Positions 23,210 to 32,329 are shown, counted from the stretch's first letter. The stretch is DNA of 64,000 nucleotides from Erysipelotrichaceae bacterium (GCA_017431225.1 JAFRLM010000014.1:1-64000); one strand, 5' to 3'. A program made the numbers and translations. The notes: generated by a model not told the origin, from the letters alone.

Positions 23210-24396
23210 GAGATGTAGAGGATCCCTGTTATACACAGAAAATCGATCACCGCAAAGATCAGATAGACCGGCGAATAAGATCCGAAATAGTCGCTTGCAA
23301 AACCGATCAGAAGTGAACCGACAGAAGAAATAAAGATCCCGACTGTATTGATCTGACTGAGTTTTTTCGCATAGGATCCGGCGTACAGTTCACCGACGAT
23401 CAGCGCACCGGCCATCGACGAGATACTGAAACAGATCCCCAGAAAAGGCGCGCTGATATTCATGAGCTCCGGACGGGATGTCGCGAAGCCCAGACATGCC
23501 AGCATCGTCATGGCAAACGCAAGGATCAGCGTTTTCCAGGAACCGATCCGGTCACTCAGCATGCCCAGTATCACTTTCCCGACCGTATTCCCGAGCATTG
23601 CGAGCGATGAGATACCGGCAGCCAGAGACAGCGGCAGACCAAGCTGCTCGGTCATCATGGAAAACTGACCGACCAGCGCTACCATGGCGTTTGGTATGCA
23701 GGCAAGCACAAATGCGATCAGCAGGATCACGACAGAAGACGTTTTATCTGCATTTGCAGTACCTTTCTCTTCCGCCGCTGATTCACCGTATGCTTTCGTT
23801 CCTATTTCTTCCGGACGGTATACCATCAGCATGCTGCCTCCGATCGTGAGAAGCAGTCCGAAGGCACAGACCATTAAAACCGCGTCGCGCCAGCCGTATG
23901 TCTCAATAAGCCGTGAGATCAATGGATTGCACATCATCGGGAAGATCCCCAAGGCAGACAGCGCGATCCCCAGTGCAAGTCCCCGCTTTTCCTTGAACCA
24001 GTTCGCGATAAACAGCGTGATACCGACGATCGTCACGCCGCCCAGTCCGATACCGGAAACAACTGCCGCCAGATACCACTGACGGATATCACTGAAAAAA
24101 TACATGGCGCCGAAACTGAGTCCAAGCAGCAGGGAGTATAAGGCCATCGACCGTTTCCCTTCGAGCCGGTCCAGTGTCCGCGCTACAAAAGCAATGCTGA
24201 ATGCCATAAATACAGTCCGTATGGAAGTATACATCGACATCTGGGCATTCGAGATCCCGAGGTCGGTCTTGATCGGTCCGTAAAACAGTGCTGCCGAATT
24301 GTTAAGGATCCCGGCACCGCCAGCCTGGATAAGGATCGCCCCGATCAGGATGATCCACGCGTAATGTAACTTTTTTCCGTTATTTACTTTAAACAC
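23200..24396 (-). CDS. MFS transporter (OFA-like)
   Basis: A 12-helix major facilitator of about 398 residues. It shows the OFA (oxalate/formate antiporter) style layout: HYAWIILIGAILIQ near the N-terminus, FIANWFKEKRGLALGIALSALGIFP in helices 4-5, and a central hydrophilic loop (RPEEIGTKAYGESAAEEKG). The substrate is probably a carboxylate, by family only. TATAAT (24403-24408) lies immediately upstream, so the in-frame TTG at 24402 would not be in the mRNA; GTG 24396, 6 nt after the -10, is the likely leaderless start. Confidence 0.82.
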   Translation of the reverse strand: MFKVNNGKKLHYAWIILIGAILIQAGGAGILNNSAALFYGPIKTDLGISNAQMSMYTSIRTVFMAFSIAFVARTLDRLEGKRSMALYSLLLGLSFGAMYFFSDIRQWYLAAVVSGIGLGGVTIVGITLFIANWFKEKRGLALGIALSALGIFPMMCNPLISRLIETYGWRDAVLMVCAFGLLLTIGGSMLMVYRPEEIGTKAYGESAAEEKGTANADKTSSVVILLIAFVLACIPNAMVALVGQFSMMTEQLGLPLSLAAGISSLAMLGNTVGKVILGMLSDRIGSWKTLILAFAMTMLACLGFATSRPELMNISAPFLGICFSISSMAGALIVGELYAGSYAKKLSQINTVGIFISSVGSLLIGFASDYFGSYSPVYLIFAVIDFLCITGILYISKK

Positions 24397-24484
24397 ATAC
24401 AAATTATAAAGGTAAATGCCCGTTACGGCACGACCCCTTTTTCGTATTGTGATATAATTTTGAAATTAAAGGAGTTTATGCTTT

Positions 24485-25255
24485 ATGTATAAGGAATGGA
24501 AGATCAGGATCCCGGAACTGACCGGGCAGGAAAAACGTAAAGCTTATATTTATATACCGGACAGCTATTATGCCGACCTGTCGCAGCGCTATCCGGTCCT
24601 CTATATGTTTGACGGACATAATCTGTTCAATGACGAGGAAGCTTCTTACGGAAAATCCTGGGGTATCCTGAAATACGTCACGGAAAACAATATCCCGGTG
24701 ATCATTGCCGCGATCGAATGCAATCATCATGAAGAAACGGATGAATGCGGCGGAAGGCTCTCCGAATACTCTCCGTTTGATTTCGATATCCCTGGTTACT
24801 GTCTGATCAAAGGACGCGGCAAACAGACGATGGATTACTTCGTCAATGAATTCAAGCCATATATCGATAAGCGTTACCCGACGCTTCCCGAACCGGAATA
24901 CACTTTCATCGCAGGAAGCTCGATGGGCGGCCTGATGACGCTTTACGCGCTATGTGAATACGGAGACACCTTCTCCCGCGGCGCGGCACTGTCTCCCTCC
25001 CTGGAGTTCTCTCCGGTGCAGGTGCGCGATATGCTGACGGATGCCGATCTGCGTGACAAGATTCTCTATATGGACTGCGGCGACGAAGAATTCCGCAATG
25101 CTGTCGACAGGAAACGTTACGGTCAGGCGACCTCGCTGCTGATGCGTAAAGGGGTTCTCCTGACAAGCCGGATCGTGCCCAACGGCATTCATTCTGAGGT
25201 GTCCTGGGAGAAGCAGCTCCCGATCATCTTCAACACACTGCTCTATGAGCTTTAA
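24485..25255 (+). CDS. Esterase, alpha/beta-hydrolase fold (EsteraseD/enterochelin-esterase-like)
   Basis: A 256-residue serine hydrolase. The nucleophile elbow is AGSSMGGLMTLYAL (about residue 143), the acid may be the Asp in YMDCGDEEF, and the His lies in NGIHSEVSWEKQ. The N-terminal YIYIPDSY...YPVLYMFDGHNLF is typical of the esterase D/Fes-like group. No signal peptide. AAAGGAG precedes the ATG, with TATAAT about 30 nt upstream. It is the first gene of a three-gene operon with a second esterase and an ATP-grasp enzyme. Confidence 0.85.
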   Translation: MYKEWKIRIPELTGQEKRKAYIYIPDSYYADLSQRYPVLYMFDGHNLFNDEEASYGKSWGILKYVTENNIPVIIAAIECNHHEETDECGGRLSEYSPFDFDIPGYCLIKGRGKQTMDYFVNEFKPYIDKRYPTLPEPEYTFIAGSSMGGLMTLYALCEYGDTFSRGAALSPSLEFSPVQVRDMLTDADLRDKILYMDCGDEEFRNAVDRKRYGQATSLLMRKGVLLTSRIVPNGIHSEVSWEKQLPIIFNTLLYEL

Positions 25256-25266
25256 GGGGGATAGAA

Positions 25267-26019
25267 ATGGAAACGAATTATTTCGAGCAATATTCAAATG
25301 AACTCAACCGCAACATGCCGATCAAAGTCTACGGCCACGCGGGCAGACCGATCCTGTTCATACCCTGTCAGGACGGCCATTTCTACGATTTTGAAAACTT
25401 CAAGCTGACAGATACTTTCCACGACTGGATCGAAAGCGGTCAGTGCATGGTCTTCGCGATCGATACGATCGATATCGAGACCTGGAGCGCAAAAGATCAG
25501 GATCCGGCATGGCGTATCCATCTCCACGAACAGTGGATCAACTATATCACCCGTGAAGTCGTTCCTTTCATCCGTGAATGGACGAATCAGAAAAACAACT
25601 GGGATGGTTATCCGGGCATCATGACCTTCGGCTGCTCAATGGGCGCGACACACGCTCTGAACCTGTATCTGCGCTTCCCCGCTCTGTTCGACCGCTGTCT
25701 GGCGCTGAGCGGCGTCTACAACGCATCCTTCTTTATGGGAGACTATATGGACGATCTCGTCTATCAGAACTCGATCACCGATTATATGGCGAACTTCCCG
25801 GCAGATCATCCGTTCATCGAAGAATACAACCGTCACAAAGCGGTCGTCTGCGTCGGACGCGGAGCCTGGGAGATGCCGGAAAGCACCGAGTTCCTGGACA
25901 GACGTTTCAAAGAACTCGGGATCAATATCTGGGTCGATTACTGGGGCTATGATGTCAATCATGACTGGCCCTGGTGGTATAAGCAGGTACCATACTTCCT
26001 GCCCTATTTACTTGGTTAA
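25267..26019 (+). CDS. Second alpha/beta-hydrolase esterase of the ATP-grasp operon
   Basis: A 250-residue hydrolase with the elbow FGCSMGATHAL (Ser about residue 122) and a likely catalytic His in VNHDWPWW near the C-terminus. It opens with GHAGRPILFIPCQDGHFYDFENF, a variant of the oxyanion-strand region. It is only distantly similar to the preceding gene product. It begins 11 bp after it behind AAGGGGG, and the ATP-grasp gene follows 17 bp later. The close spacing of two different esterases with a ligase suggests one pathway. Substrate unknown. Confidence 0.82.
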   Translation: METNYFEQYSNELNRNMPIKVYGHAGRPILFIPCQDGHFYDFENFKLTDTFHDWIESGQCMVFAIDTIDIETWSAKDQDPAWRIHLHEQWINYITREVVPFIREWTNQKNNWDGYPGIMTFGCSMGATHALNLYLRFPALFDRCLALSGVYNASFFMGDYMDDLVYQNSITDYMANFPADHPFIEEYNRHKAVVCVGRGAWEMPESTEFLDRRFKELGINIWVDYWGYDVNHDWPWWYKQVPYFLPYLLG

Positions 26020-26036
26020 GAAGGAGTTGAAAGCAT

Positions 26037-27230
26037 ATGAAAAACTTTGTCTTTATTTCACCGAACTTTCCGGATAACTACTGGAACTTCTGCCGCCGTT
26101 TGAAAGAGAACGGTCTGCGTGTCCTCGGCATCGGCGATTGTCCCTATGACAATCTGACCAACGAGCTCAGAGCTTCGCTTGACGAGTACTACAAAGTTTC
26201 CTCTCTGGAAAACTATGACGAGGTCTATCGTGCCGTTGCCTTCTTCATCCACAAATATGGACGGATCGACTGGCTCGAATCCAATAATGAATACTGGCTC
26301 GAAAGAGACGCGCTCCTGCGTCAGGACTTCAATATCAGCAGCGGTTTCAGACCGGAGGATATGCCCTGCGTAAAATTCAAATCCAGAATGAAAGAGCGTT
26401 ATCAGGAAGCCGGTATCGCTGTCGCCAGATATCATCTGGTCGATGATTACGACGCCTGCAAAGCCTTCATCAGGGAAGTCGGCTATCCTGTCATCGTCAA
26501 ACCGGATAACGGTGTCGGCGCGACCAGGACTTATAAGCTGAAGAACGACGAGGATCTGAAGGAATTCTTTGCGACCAAGGATGATACCCTCTATATCATG
26601 GAGGAATTCATCGACGGCACTGTTAATTCCTATGACGCGATCGTCAACAGCGAAGGCGTACCGCTCTTCGAGACCGGCAACGTCACCATCGTCAACCTGA
26701 TGGAAGTCGTCAACACCAACGGAAACAGTGCTTTCTATATCCGCAACAAGCTTCCGGAAGATATCCGTTCCAAGGGCAGAGCCGCGCTCAAGGCATTCGG
26801 AGTCAAAAGTCGTTTCGTACATTTTGAATTCTTCCGTCTGAACAAAGACCAGCACATCGGCAAGAAAAACGATGTCGTCGCGCTGGAAGTCAATATGCGC
26901 CCCAGCGGCGGTATTTCCCCGTCCATGATGAACTACGCCAACTCAACGGACGTCTACGAAATCTGGGCGGATATGATCGCGTTCGATAAGACCGATAAGG
27001 GAACTGCCGAAAGTCAGTACTGCATCTTCACCGGACGCCGTGACAATCGCAGTTATGTCATGAGCCGCGAAGAAGTCCTGAAAACCTACAAGGATCACAT
27101 CCGCGAGGAAGGTAGAGTCGATCCGGCGCTGGCGACCGATATGGGCGATTATATGTTCATCGCGTGCTTCAAGACGCTCAAGGCGATGGAGACATTCGCT
27201 GCGAAAGTCTTCAAAGAGAAACAGGCATAA
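26037..27230 (+). CDS. ATP-grasp carboxylate-amine ligase-like enzyme
   Basis: A 397-residue ATP-grasp protein. The N-terminal preATP-grasp part is SPNFPDNYWNFCRRLKENGLRVLGIGD. Lysine in YPVIVKPDNGVGA (about residue 158) and the EEFIDG hinge bind ATP; the metal/carboxylate residues are in ALEVNMRPSGG. Such enzymes couple a carboxylate to an amine or thiol through an acyl phosphate. Translation from GAAGGAG 8 nt before the ATG. Last gene of the esterase-esterase-ligase operon. The product is unknown; an amino acid or peptide-like amide is plausible. Confidence 0.85.
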   Translation: MKNFVFISPNFPDNYWNFCRRLKENGLRVLGIGDCPYDNLTNELRASLDEYYKVSSLENYDEVYRAVAFFIHKYGRIDWLESNNEYWLERDALLRQDFNISSGFRPEDMPCVKFKSRMKERYQEAGIAVARYHLVDDYDACKAFIREVGYPVIVKPDNGVGATRTYKLKNDEDLKEFFATKDDTLYIMEEFIDGTVNSYDAIVNSEGVPLFETGNVTIVNLMEVVNTNGNSAFYIRNKLPEDIRSKGRAALKAFGVKSRFVHFEFFRLNKDQHIGKKNDVVALEVNMRPSGGISPSMMNYANSTDVYEIWADMIAFDKTDKGTAESQYCIFTGRRDNRSYVMSREEVLKTYKDHIREEGRVDPALATDMGDYMFIACFKTLKAMETFAAKVFKEKQA

Positions 27231-27231
27231 C

Positions 27232-27257
27232 AAAAAGCGAGTAAACACTCGCTTTTT
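27232..27257. terminator. Bidirectional terminator between ATP-grasp and cyclophilin genes
   Basis: An 11-bp stem (27232-27242 with 27247-27257) with loop AAAC lies between convergent genes, with A/T runs on both sides. Confidence 0.85.
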
Positions 27258-27261
27258 CTTT

Positions 27262-27885
27262 TTACTCAACAATCGTGATCGATTCGATGACCGGCTGCTG
27301 CTCCGGTGCGATCGTGCCGTTATCATCGGTCGGCCTTGCGTCCTCGGCGATCTGCAGGACGATATCCATGCCTTCCGTCACTTTGCCGAAAGCCGCATAC
27401 TGTCCGTCCAGCCACGGCGCTTCGCCGACCATGATGAAGAACTGCGAGGAAGCGGAATCCGGATGATTGGCGCGTGCCATCGAAAGAACACCTTCTGTAT
27501 GCTTCAGATCATTCTTGAACCCGTTCGCTTCGAATTCACCGGGAATATTCGCGACTTTTCCTTCAGGATCGGCTCCTCCCTGGATCATGAAGCCGTTGAT
27601 GATCCTGTGAAATGTCTTTCCGTCATAGAAACCGTCTTTGACAAGCGCGACGAAGTTCTCGACGGTTTTCGGAGCGATATCCGGATATACTTCCATGCGG
27701 ACTGTTCCGTAGTCTTTGACTGTCATTTCCACAGTGATCGGTTCTGCCGGCGCGACCGGTTCTGCAGAGCCTTCCGATTCAGCGGTCGGGGCGGGTACGG
27801 TTGTAGTGTTTGAAGTCGGCTTGCTGCAGGAGCACAGTCCCGCAAGAAGCAGTAAAGCGATCAGATATACAGCTGTTTTCTTCAT
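27262..27885 (-). CDS. Lipoprotein cyclophilin-type peptidyl-prolyl isomerase
   Basis: A 207-residue protein. A lipoprotein signal with lipobox GLCSC (Cys about residue 20) is followed by a Ser/Thr/Glu/Pro-rich linker and a cyclophilin domain from residue 50: VRMEVYPDIAPKTVENFVALVKDGFYDGKTFHRIINGFMIQGG, with the catalytic Arg in FHRII and SSQFFIM. It would assist folding of exported proteins at the outer face of the membrane. Single gene, ending in a shared terminator. Confidence 0.93.
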   Translation of the reverse strand: MKKTAVYLIALLLLAGLCSCSKPTSNTTTVPAPTAESEGSAEPVAPAEPITVEMTVKDYGTVRMEVYPDIAPKTVENFVALVKDGFYDGKTFHRIINGFMIQGGADPEGKVANIPGEFEANGFKNDLKHTEGVLSMARANHPDSASSQFFIMVGEAPWLDGQYAAFGKVTEGMDIVLQIAEDARPTDDNGTIAPEQQPVIESITIVE

Positions 27886-27928
27886 AGTGTTTTAACTCCC
27901 TCTGCCTTATTGACAGTTTTACAGAAAG

Positions 27929-27949
27929 AAAGCGTCCTAAGGACGCTTT
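27929..27949 (-). terminator. Terminator downstream of tRNA-Val
   Basis: A 9-10-bp stem (AAAGCGTCC/GGACGCTTT) followed on the minus strand by TCTTTCTG lies 14 nt after the tRNA 3' end. Confidence 0.7.
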
Positions 27950-27962
27950 CCATTATCCTCAA

Positions 27963-28038
27963 TGGTGGAAACTACAGGACTTGAACCTGCGACATCACCC
28001 CTGTGAAGGGCGCGCTCTCCCAACTGAGCTAAGCTTCC
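27963..28038 (-). tRNA. tRNA-Val (anticodon CAC)
   Basis: A 76-nt tRNA on the minus strand with CCA encoded. Acceptor GGAAGCT pairs with AGTTTCC (one G-T pair), D arm GCTC...GAGC, anticodon stem CGCCC/GGGTG with loop TTCACAG (anticodon CAC, 28003-28005 on the complement), and T arm with TTCAAGT. It reads GUG codons. It lies 23 bp downstream of the gtrA gene on the same strand. Confidence 0.93.
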
Positions 28039-28061
28039 GCATAGCCTAATTATAGGCTATT

Positions 28062-28472
28062 TTATTTTTTAAAGATAAAGAATTTCGAGAAGACGTAGTT
28101 TGCCAGAACGACCAGCACATTGGAGATCACTTTTACGACCAGGTCGTTGATATGCAGAAGCTGAATGCCGGCATACATCACTGCCATATCCAGGCCGAGA
28201 GTCACGACTCTCGCGGACACAAAGGAGAGGATCTCCCGGGTCAGCGTCTTCAGATCGCTGCTCTTGGATTCGAAGACCCAGATCTTATTGGTGATATAGG
28301 CAAAGAAGACAGCCAGAGCCCAGGCCAGGAAATTGGCCACATATTCATTGGCATGGAAGACTCTGGTGCAGAGACCGTAGACTGCGATATTGACGACGGT
28401 CGTGAAACCGCCGAACAGAAGATACAGGATCTGTTCTTTATAGCGGAGGAATAATTCTTTCAAATCTTTCAT
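28062..28472 (-). CDS. GtrA-family membrane protein
   Basis: A 136-residue protein with four membrane helices and the GtrA signature YLLFGGFTTVVNIAVYGLC at the start and FAYITNKIWVFESK in the second helix pair. The family is linked to flipping or transfer of lipid-linked sugars for cell-surface polysaccharides. The ATG immediately follows the mgtE stop (TAAATG), so translation is coupled. Confidence 0.92.
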   Translation of the reverse strand: MKDLKELFLRYKEQILYLLFGGFTTVVNIAVYGLCTRVFHANEYVANFLAWALAVFFAYITNKIWVFESKSSDLKTLTREILSFVSARVVTLGLDMAVMYAGIQLLHINDLVVKVISNVLVVLANYVFSKFFIFKK

Positions 28473-29804
28473 TTACAGTTTCAGTATCAGTGTGGCGATC
28501 GTGAAGTAGACTATCAGGGACAGCGCGTCGACGATCGTTGTCAGCATCGGGGAAGCCATGATGGCCGGGTCAAGTTTCAGTGCCTTGGCCAGGATCGGCA
28601 GGAAGCAGCCAAGGGATTTCGCGACACAGATCGTAAAGAAGATCGTCAGCGCGAGAACGAGCGCAAGCAGCGGATTCTTGTACTGGATCCAGATACGGAG
28701 ACCGTTGACGACAGCCAGGACGACACCGACGATCAGAGCGATACGAATCTCCTTGAACCAGACTTTCAGAACATCCTTTGTTTCAATCTCATCGGTCGCA
28801 AGACCACGGATGATCATCGTGGAAGCCTGGGAGCCGCTGTTACCGCCGGTATCCATGATCATCGGGATAAAGGAAACGAGGATCGGCATGACTGCGAAGG
28901 ACTCTTCGTATTTTGTCAGGATCGTACCGGTGAAGATCGCCGACAGCATCAGGACAAGCAGCCAGACGATACGGTTCTTGGCGTGCTGGAAAACAGAGGT
29001 CTTAAAGTAGGAATCTTCGGAAGGAATGACACCGGCCATGATCTCGAAGTCTTCTTCGTGCTCTTCGATTGCGACATCCATCGCGTCATCGATGGTGATG
29101 ATACCGACCAGACGGTCTTCGTTATCGACGACCGGCATGATCTGGTAATCGTATTTGTCGAACATCTTGGCGACTTCTTCCTTATCGGTCGTCGTCGGGA
29201 TGGTGATGACATTGTCTTCCATGACCTCAGAGATCTTATCGGTCATCTTCGCCAGCAACAGATCACGGACGGAGACAACGCCGACCAGTTTGCGGGATAG
29301 GTCAAGGACGTACAGGGTATTGATCGTTTCTGCTTCGTTTCCGCGTTCACGGATACGGTCGAACGCCTGACGGACAGTCATATCCTCCTTGAGGGAGATA
29401 TATTCCGGGTTCATTAAGGATCCGGCAGAATCTTCCGGGTACTTCAGGATTTCATTGATATATTTCCGGTTTGTAGCATCGGTGTTCTTTAATAGACGCT
29501 TGACGATATCGCTCGGCATCTCCGAAACAAGGTCAGCCGCATCATCCAGGAACAGGTCATTCATGATTCCGCTCAGTTCCTGATCGGACATCGTGTTGAT
29601 CAGGTCTTCCTGCATATCCGGTTCCAGACGGGAGAACACTTCCGCGGAATCGTCTTTATTCAGCAAACGGAAAACGATGGCAGCCTGTTCTTTCGTTAAT
29701 TCATTCAGAACTTCCGAAATATCGCTGTAGTTTTCTTCTTCCAGCAGTTTTTTCAGCTGACTGTAGTCTTTTTTCTCAAGTAATTCAAGAATCTTTTCTT
29801 CCAT
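28473..29804 (-). CDS. mgtE: Magnesium transporter MgtE
   Basis: A 443-residue MgtE. An N-terminal helical superhelix domain (residues 1-125, LNELTKEQAAIVFRLLNKDDSAEVFSRLEP) and two CBS domains (about 130-255, SRKLVGVVSVRDLLL and EDRLVGIITIDDAMDV) sense Mg2+ in the cytoplasm. Five membrane helices form the pore, with PILVSFIPMIMDTGGNSGSQAST as the family selectivity segment. GGGGGAA precedes the ATG. I see no M-box leader in the 92-bp upstream gap, so control is likely through the protein's own gating. Confidence 0.95.
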   Translation of the reverse strand: MEEKILELLEKKDYSQLKKLLEEENYSDISEVLNELTKEQAAIVFRLLNKDDSAEVFSRLEPDMQEDLINTMSDQELSGIMNDLFLDDAADLVSEMPSDIVKRLLKNTDATNRKYINEILKYPEDSAGSLMNPEYISLKEDMTVRQAFDRIRERGNEAETINTLYVLDLSRKLVGVVSVRDLLLAKMTDKISEVMEDNVITIPTTTDKEEVAKMFDKYDYQIMPVVDNEDRLVGIITIDDAMDVAIEEHEEDFEIMAGVIPSEDSYFKTSVFQHAKNRIVWLLVLMLSAIFTGTILTKYEESFAVMPILVSFIPMIMDTGGNSGSQASTMIIRGLATDEIETKDVLKVWFKEIRIALIVGVVLAVVNGLRIWIQYKNPLLALVLALTIFFTICVAKSLGCFLPILAKALKLDPAIMASPMLTTIVDALSLIVYFTIATLILKL

Positions 29805-29896
29805 AGCGATTCCCCCCAGCGGTTCTTTCTATTAGGTTCTTTATAATTATACAACGAGAGAATAACCTCTTTGTAAAAAATCCGTATAATAAGGAT

Positions 29897-30691
29897 ATGA
29901 AATTTAAAGCGCTCGTATTCGACCTTGACGGCACTCTGACCCCGCTGGCCGCCCAGCATTGTTACCCGGAAGTTGCCCCTGTACTGCATCTGGCTAAGGA
30001 AAAAGGTCTTCATATTTTCATCGCTACCGGCCGTTCCTCCTTCTTCGTCATGAAGGATCTGCGTGAGGAGACCGGCGTGGAAGCGATCGTCTCCGCAAAC
30101 GGCATGATCGTCATCGACAAGGACGAAAACACCCTTGCTTTTCATCCGATAAAGAAGGAAACATTCCTGGAATTCGTCCGTGATTCCCGGGAAAAGAATT
30201 ATTCAGCCGGATTCAAATTCAAGGACCGGATCGTTGTATTCAACGGTTACGAACATTTTTTAGCGAACTATGGTGCCGCGAAAGAAAACCATTATCTGAT
30301 CATCAACGCGGAGGACTGTGAAGATCCGTCCGTCTACGGCGACTGCGTCGATATCTTCATGTTCGGCGATCCGGATTACTTCTTCTCGCTGCGTGAACGT
30401 TTCCCCGATCTGACGCTCATCCTGGCCCGCAAACAGGCCTGTGAGGCTTATCCCAAAGGCTTTAACAAATTTACCGGCTTGCAGGAACTGCTGAACAGTT
30501 ACGGCATCCGCGAGGATGAGGTCATCGCTTTCGGCGATTCGGAAAACGATGAGGAGATGCTGAAACGCTGCGGACTCGGAGTCGCCATGGGAAACGGCAC
30601 GGAAGGCGCGAAAAAAGCGGCGGACTTCGTTACCCTGCCCTGTGACCAGGACGGGATCGGACACGCTCTTCGTCATTTCGGGATCCTTTAA
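29897..30691 (+). CDS. Cof-type HAD-IIB sugar-phosphate phosphatase
   Basis: A 264-residue HAD enzyme with motif I VFDLDGTLTPL, motif II IATGRS, motif III Lys near NKFTG, and motif IV VIAFGDSENDEEML. The long cap between II and III is of type C2B, as in YidA/Cof phosphatases that act on sugar phosphates or flavin precursors. TATAAT (29885-29890) ends 6 nt before the ATG and no ribosome site exists, so the mRNA is predicted to be leaderless. The frame continues open for 78 codons beyond its TAA. Confidence 0.9.
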   Translation: MKFKALVFDLDGTLTPLAAQHCYPEVAPVLHLAKEKGLHIFIATGRSSFFVMKDLREETGVEAIVSANGMIVIDKDENTLAFHPIKKETFLEFVRDSREKNYSAGFKFKDRIVVFNGYEHFLANYGAAKENHYLIINAEDCEDPSVYGDCVDIFMFGDPDYFFSLRERFPDLTLILARKQACEAYPKGFNKFTGLQELLNSYGIREDEVIAFGDSENDEEMLKRCGLGVAMGNGTEGAKKAADFVTLPCDQDGIGHALRHFGIL

Positions 30692-30928
30692 AACAGTTCT
30701 TCCGGCGGCGGATCGAATGACCCGAACTTTGGCTATAGCGGACGGAAACAGATCCCGGTAACGGGCGAATACGCGGAAAGAGATATCTACCTCTGGTACA
30801 ACCCGTGCAAGAAAAGGATCCTCGAACCGATCGTGTCGATCATCCGCGAAAACGCCAAAAATATCACAGCCCAGGATCTGCGCTTTTACAAAAAGAATCG
30901 GCCGCATATCCTTCCGTATCTTAAATGA
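30692..30928 (+). pseudogene. In-frame 78-codon coding-like tail after the HAD stop codon
   Basis: Directly after the TAA of the HAD gene the same frame continues with NSSSGGGSNDPNFGYSG and then an amphipathic, codon-usage-normal segment (ERDIYLWYNPCKKRILEPIV, ENAKNITAQDLRFYKK, HILPYLK) to a TGA at 30926. No ATG, TTG or GTG occurs in its first 45 codons, so it cannot start by itself. It is either the decayed end of a former gene (perhaps a LysR-type C-terminus) or reached by stop-codon readthrough. Family unknown. Confidence 0.4.
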
Positions 30929-30936
30929 TTCCATTC

Positions 30937-30985
30937 AAAAACCGTTTCCTGCCCATACATCTGTACCGGTGGAAACGGTTTTTTC
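30937..30985. terminator. Bidirectional terminator between the HAD region and rarA
   Basis: A 13-bp stem (30937-30949 with 30971-30983) and a 21-nt loop, with T runs on both strands; rarA ends 1-2 nt away. Confidence 0.75.
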
Positions 30986-32251
30986 TTATTTTCCCTGTTT
31001 GTAAAGGTTCTTCAGATCTGAAGTACGCTTTGTCTTCTTCAGCTCCTCATAGATCTGCTTGAGCTGCTGCTCATAGCGGTTGTTGTTGAAGGACGGGAAG
31101 AGGTCAAGATCCTTTAAAGGATCGGGCAGATACTGGATCTTATGGAAACAGTCATAACGTTCATAACTGTACTTTTCCTCATTCTTCAGCCCGACCGGTG
31201 TCAGCCGCAGATATTTCGGGATATCACAGGCATATTCCTCAGCGATCGACTGTGCCTTATGGACCGCATCGACACCGGTGCGCGATTTGGCGGAAAGGCA
31301 GAGGTCGATGATATGCACGCCTAAAGGAATGATCGCTTCCGGAAAACCGACTTCTTCCGCTGTCTGACAGGCAGGCAGGGTGCGAGCGCATAACGCGGGA
31401 TTGGCGAGACCGATATCCTCATAGGCGATGACCAGCAGTCTTCTAACGATGCCTTTGACGTCACCGCTCTGCGCCAGCAATCCGAGATAATAGAGCGCGG
31501 CGTTCACATCGGAGCCGCGGATGCTTTTCTGAAGCGCAGATACAAGGTCATAATGACCATCGTCATCTCCAAAAGAACGGTTATTGGCGACTTTCGTATA
31601 CTGGTCAACGATCGCTTCGGTGATGACTTTATCCTCCGCGTAGAGCGCAGAGATCTCAAGGATATTCAGGGCATAACGGATATCCCCGTTGGCGGTATCG
31701 CAGATCCGGCGGATCGCTCCGTCCTCGATCGTATATTCATTGTTTAATCCTTCCGGTGCTTTCATCGCTTTCGCGATCGCCTCCGCCATGTCCTCACGGC
31801 TTAACGGCAGCAATTCCAGAAGATGGCAGCGGGAACGGATCGCCGGATTGATCGAATGATAGGGATTGGCGGTGGTAGCGCCAAGCAGGATGATCGAGCC
31901 GTCCTCGATATGGGGCAGCAGCAGATCCTGTTTGTCTTTGTTCAGACGGTGTACCTCGTCACAGATCAGAAGCAGCGAGCCTTCCATCTTCGCCTGGAAG
32001 AAGATCGCGTCGAGATCCTTTTTGTTTCCGGTCACGGCATTGAACATCTTATAGGGACGGCCGAGCTCCTGGGCAATGACTTTGGACAGCGTCGTTTTCC
32101 CGATCCCCGGAGGACCGAAAAAGATCAGCGAGAAGATCGTTTTCTCTTCGATGCAGCGGCGGATGATACCGTGCTCACCGACAAGATGCTTCTGACCGAT
32201 GATATCTTCCAGCGTTTTCGGACGTAAACGGAATGCAAGCGGTTCTTTCAT
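30986..32251 (-). CDS. rarA: Replication-associated recombination protein A (RarA/MgsA AAA+ ATPase)
   Basis: A 421-residue clamp-loader-like AAA+ protein. Walker A FGPPGIGKTTLSK (about residue 46), Walker B LLICDEVHRLNKDKQ, sensor 1 LLGATTANPYHSINPAIRSR, and the C-terminal tetramerisation region with DVNAALYYLGLLAQSGDVKGIVRRLLVIAYEDIGLANP. It acts at stalled replication forks. TACAAT lies 9 nt before the ATG with no good ribosome site, suggesting a near-leaderless mRNA. Divergent from the transketolase genes. Confidence 0.93.
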   Translation of the reverse strand: MKEPLAFRLRPKTLEDIIGQKHLVGEHGIIRRCIEEKTIFSLIFFGPPGIGKTTLSKVIAQELGRPYKMFNAVTGNKKDLDAIFFQAKMEGSLLLICDEVHRLNKDKQDLLLPHIEDGSIILLGATTANPYHSINPAIRSRCHLLELLPLSREDMAEAIAKAMKAPEGLNNEYTIEDGAIRRICDTANGDIRYALNILEISALYAEDKVITEAIVDQYTKVANNRSFGDDDGHYDLVSALQKSIRGSDVNAALYYLGLLAQSGDVKGIVRRLLVIAYEDIGLANPALCARTLPACQTAEEVGFPEAIIPLGVHIIDLCLSAKSRTGVDAVHKAQSIAEEYACDIPKYLRLTPVGLKNEEKYSYERYDCFHKIQYLPDPLKDLDLFPSFNNNRYEQQLKQIYEELKKTKRTSDLKNLYKQGK

Positions 32252-32329
32252 GATAAATCCATTGTATCACAGCCAATAAGGAAGAAACTTTACGACTTGG
32301 CTGTGATAAAATGAGTTTTGGAGGTATAC

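Noticed and set aside
26058..26855. Long antisense frame within the ATP-grasp gene
   Set aside because: Same shadow effect; no family similarity, and the sense strand has complete ATP-grasp motifs.
29805..29896. M-box riboswitch upstream of mgtE
   Set aside because: The gap is only 92 bp and shows none of the conserved M-box elements or a terminator.
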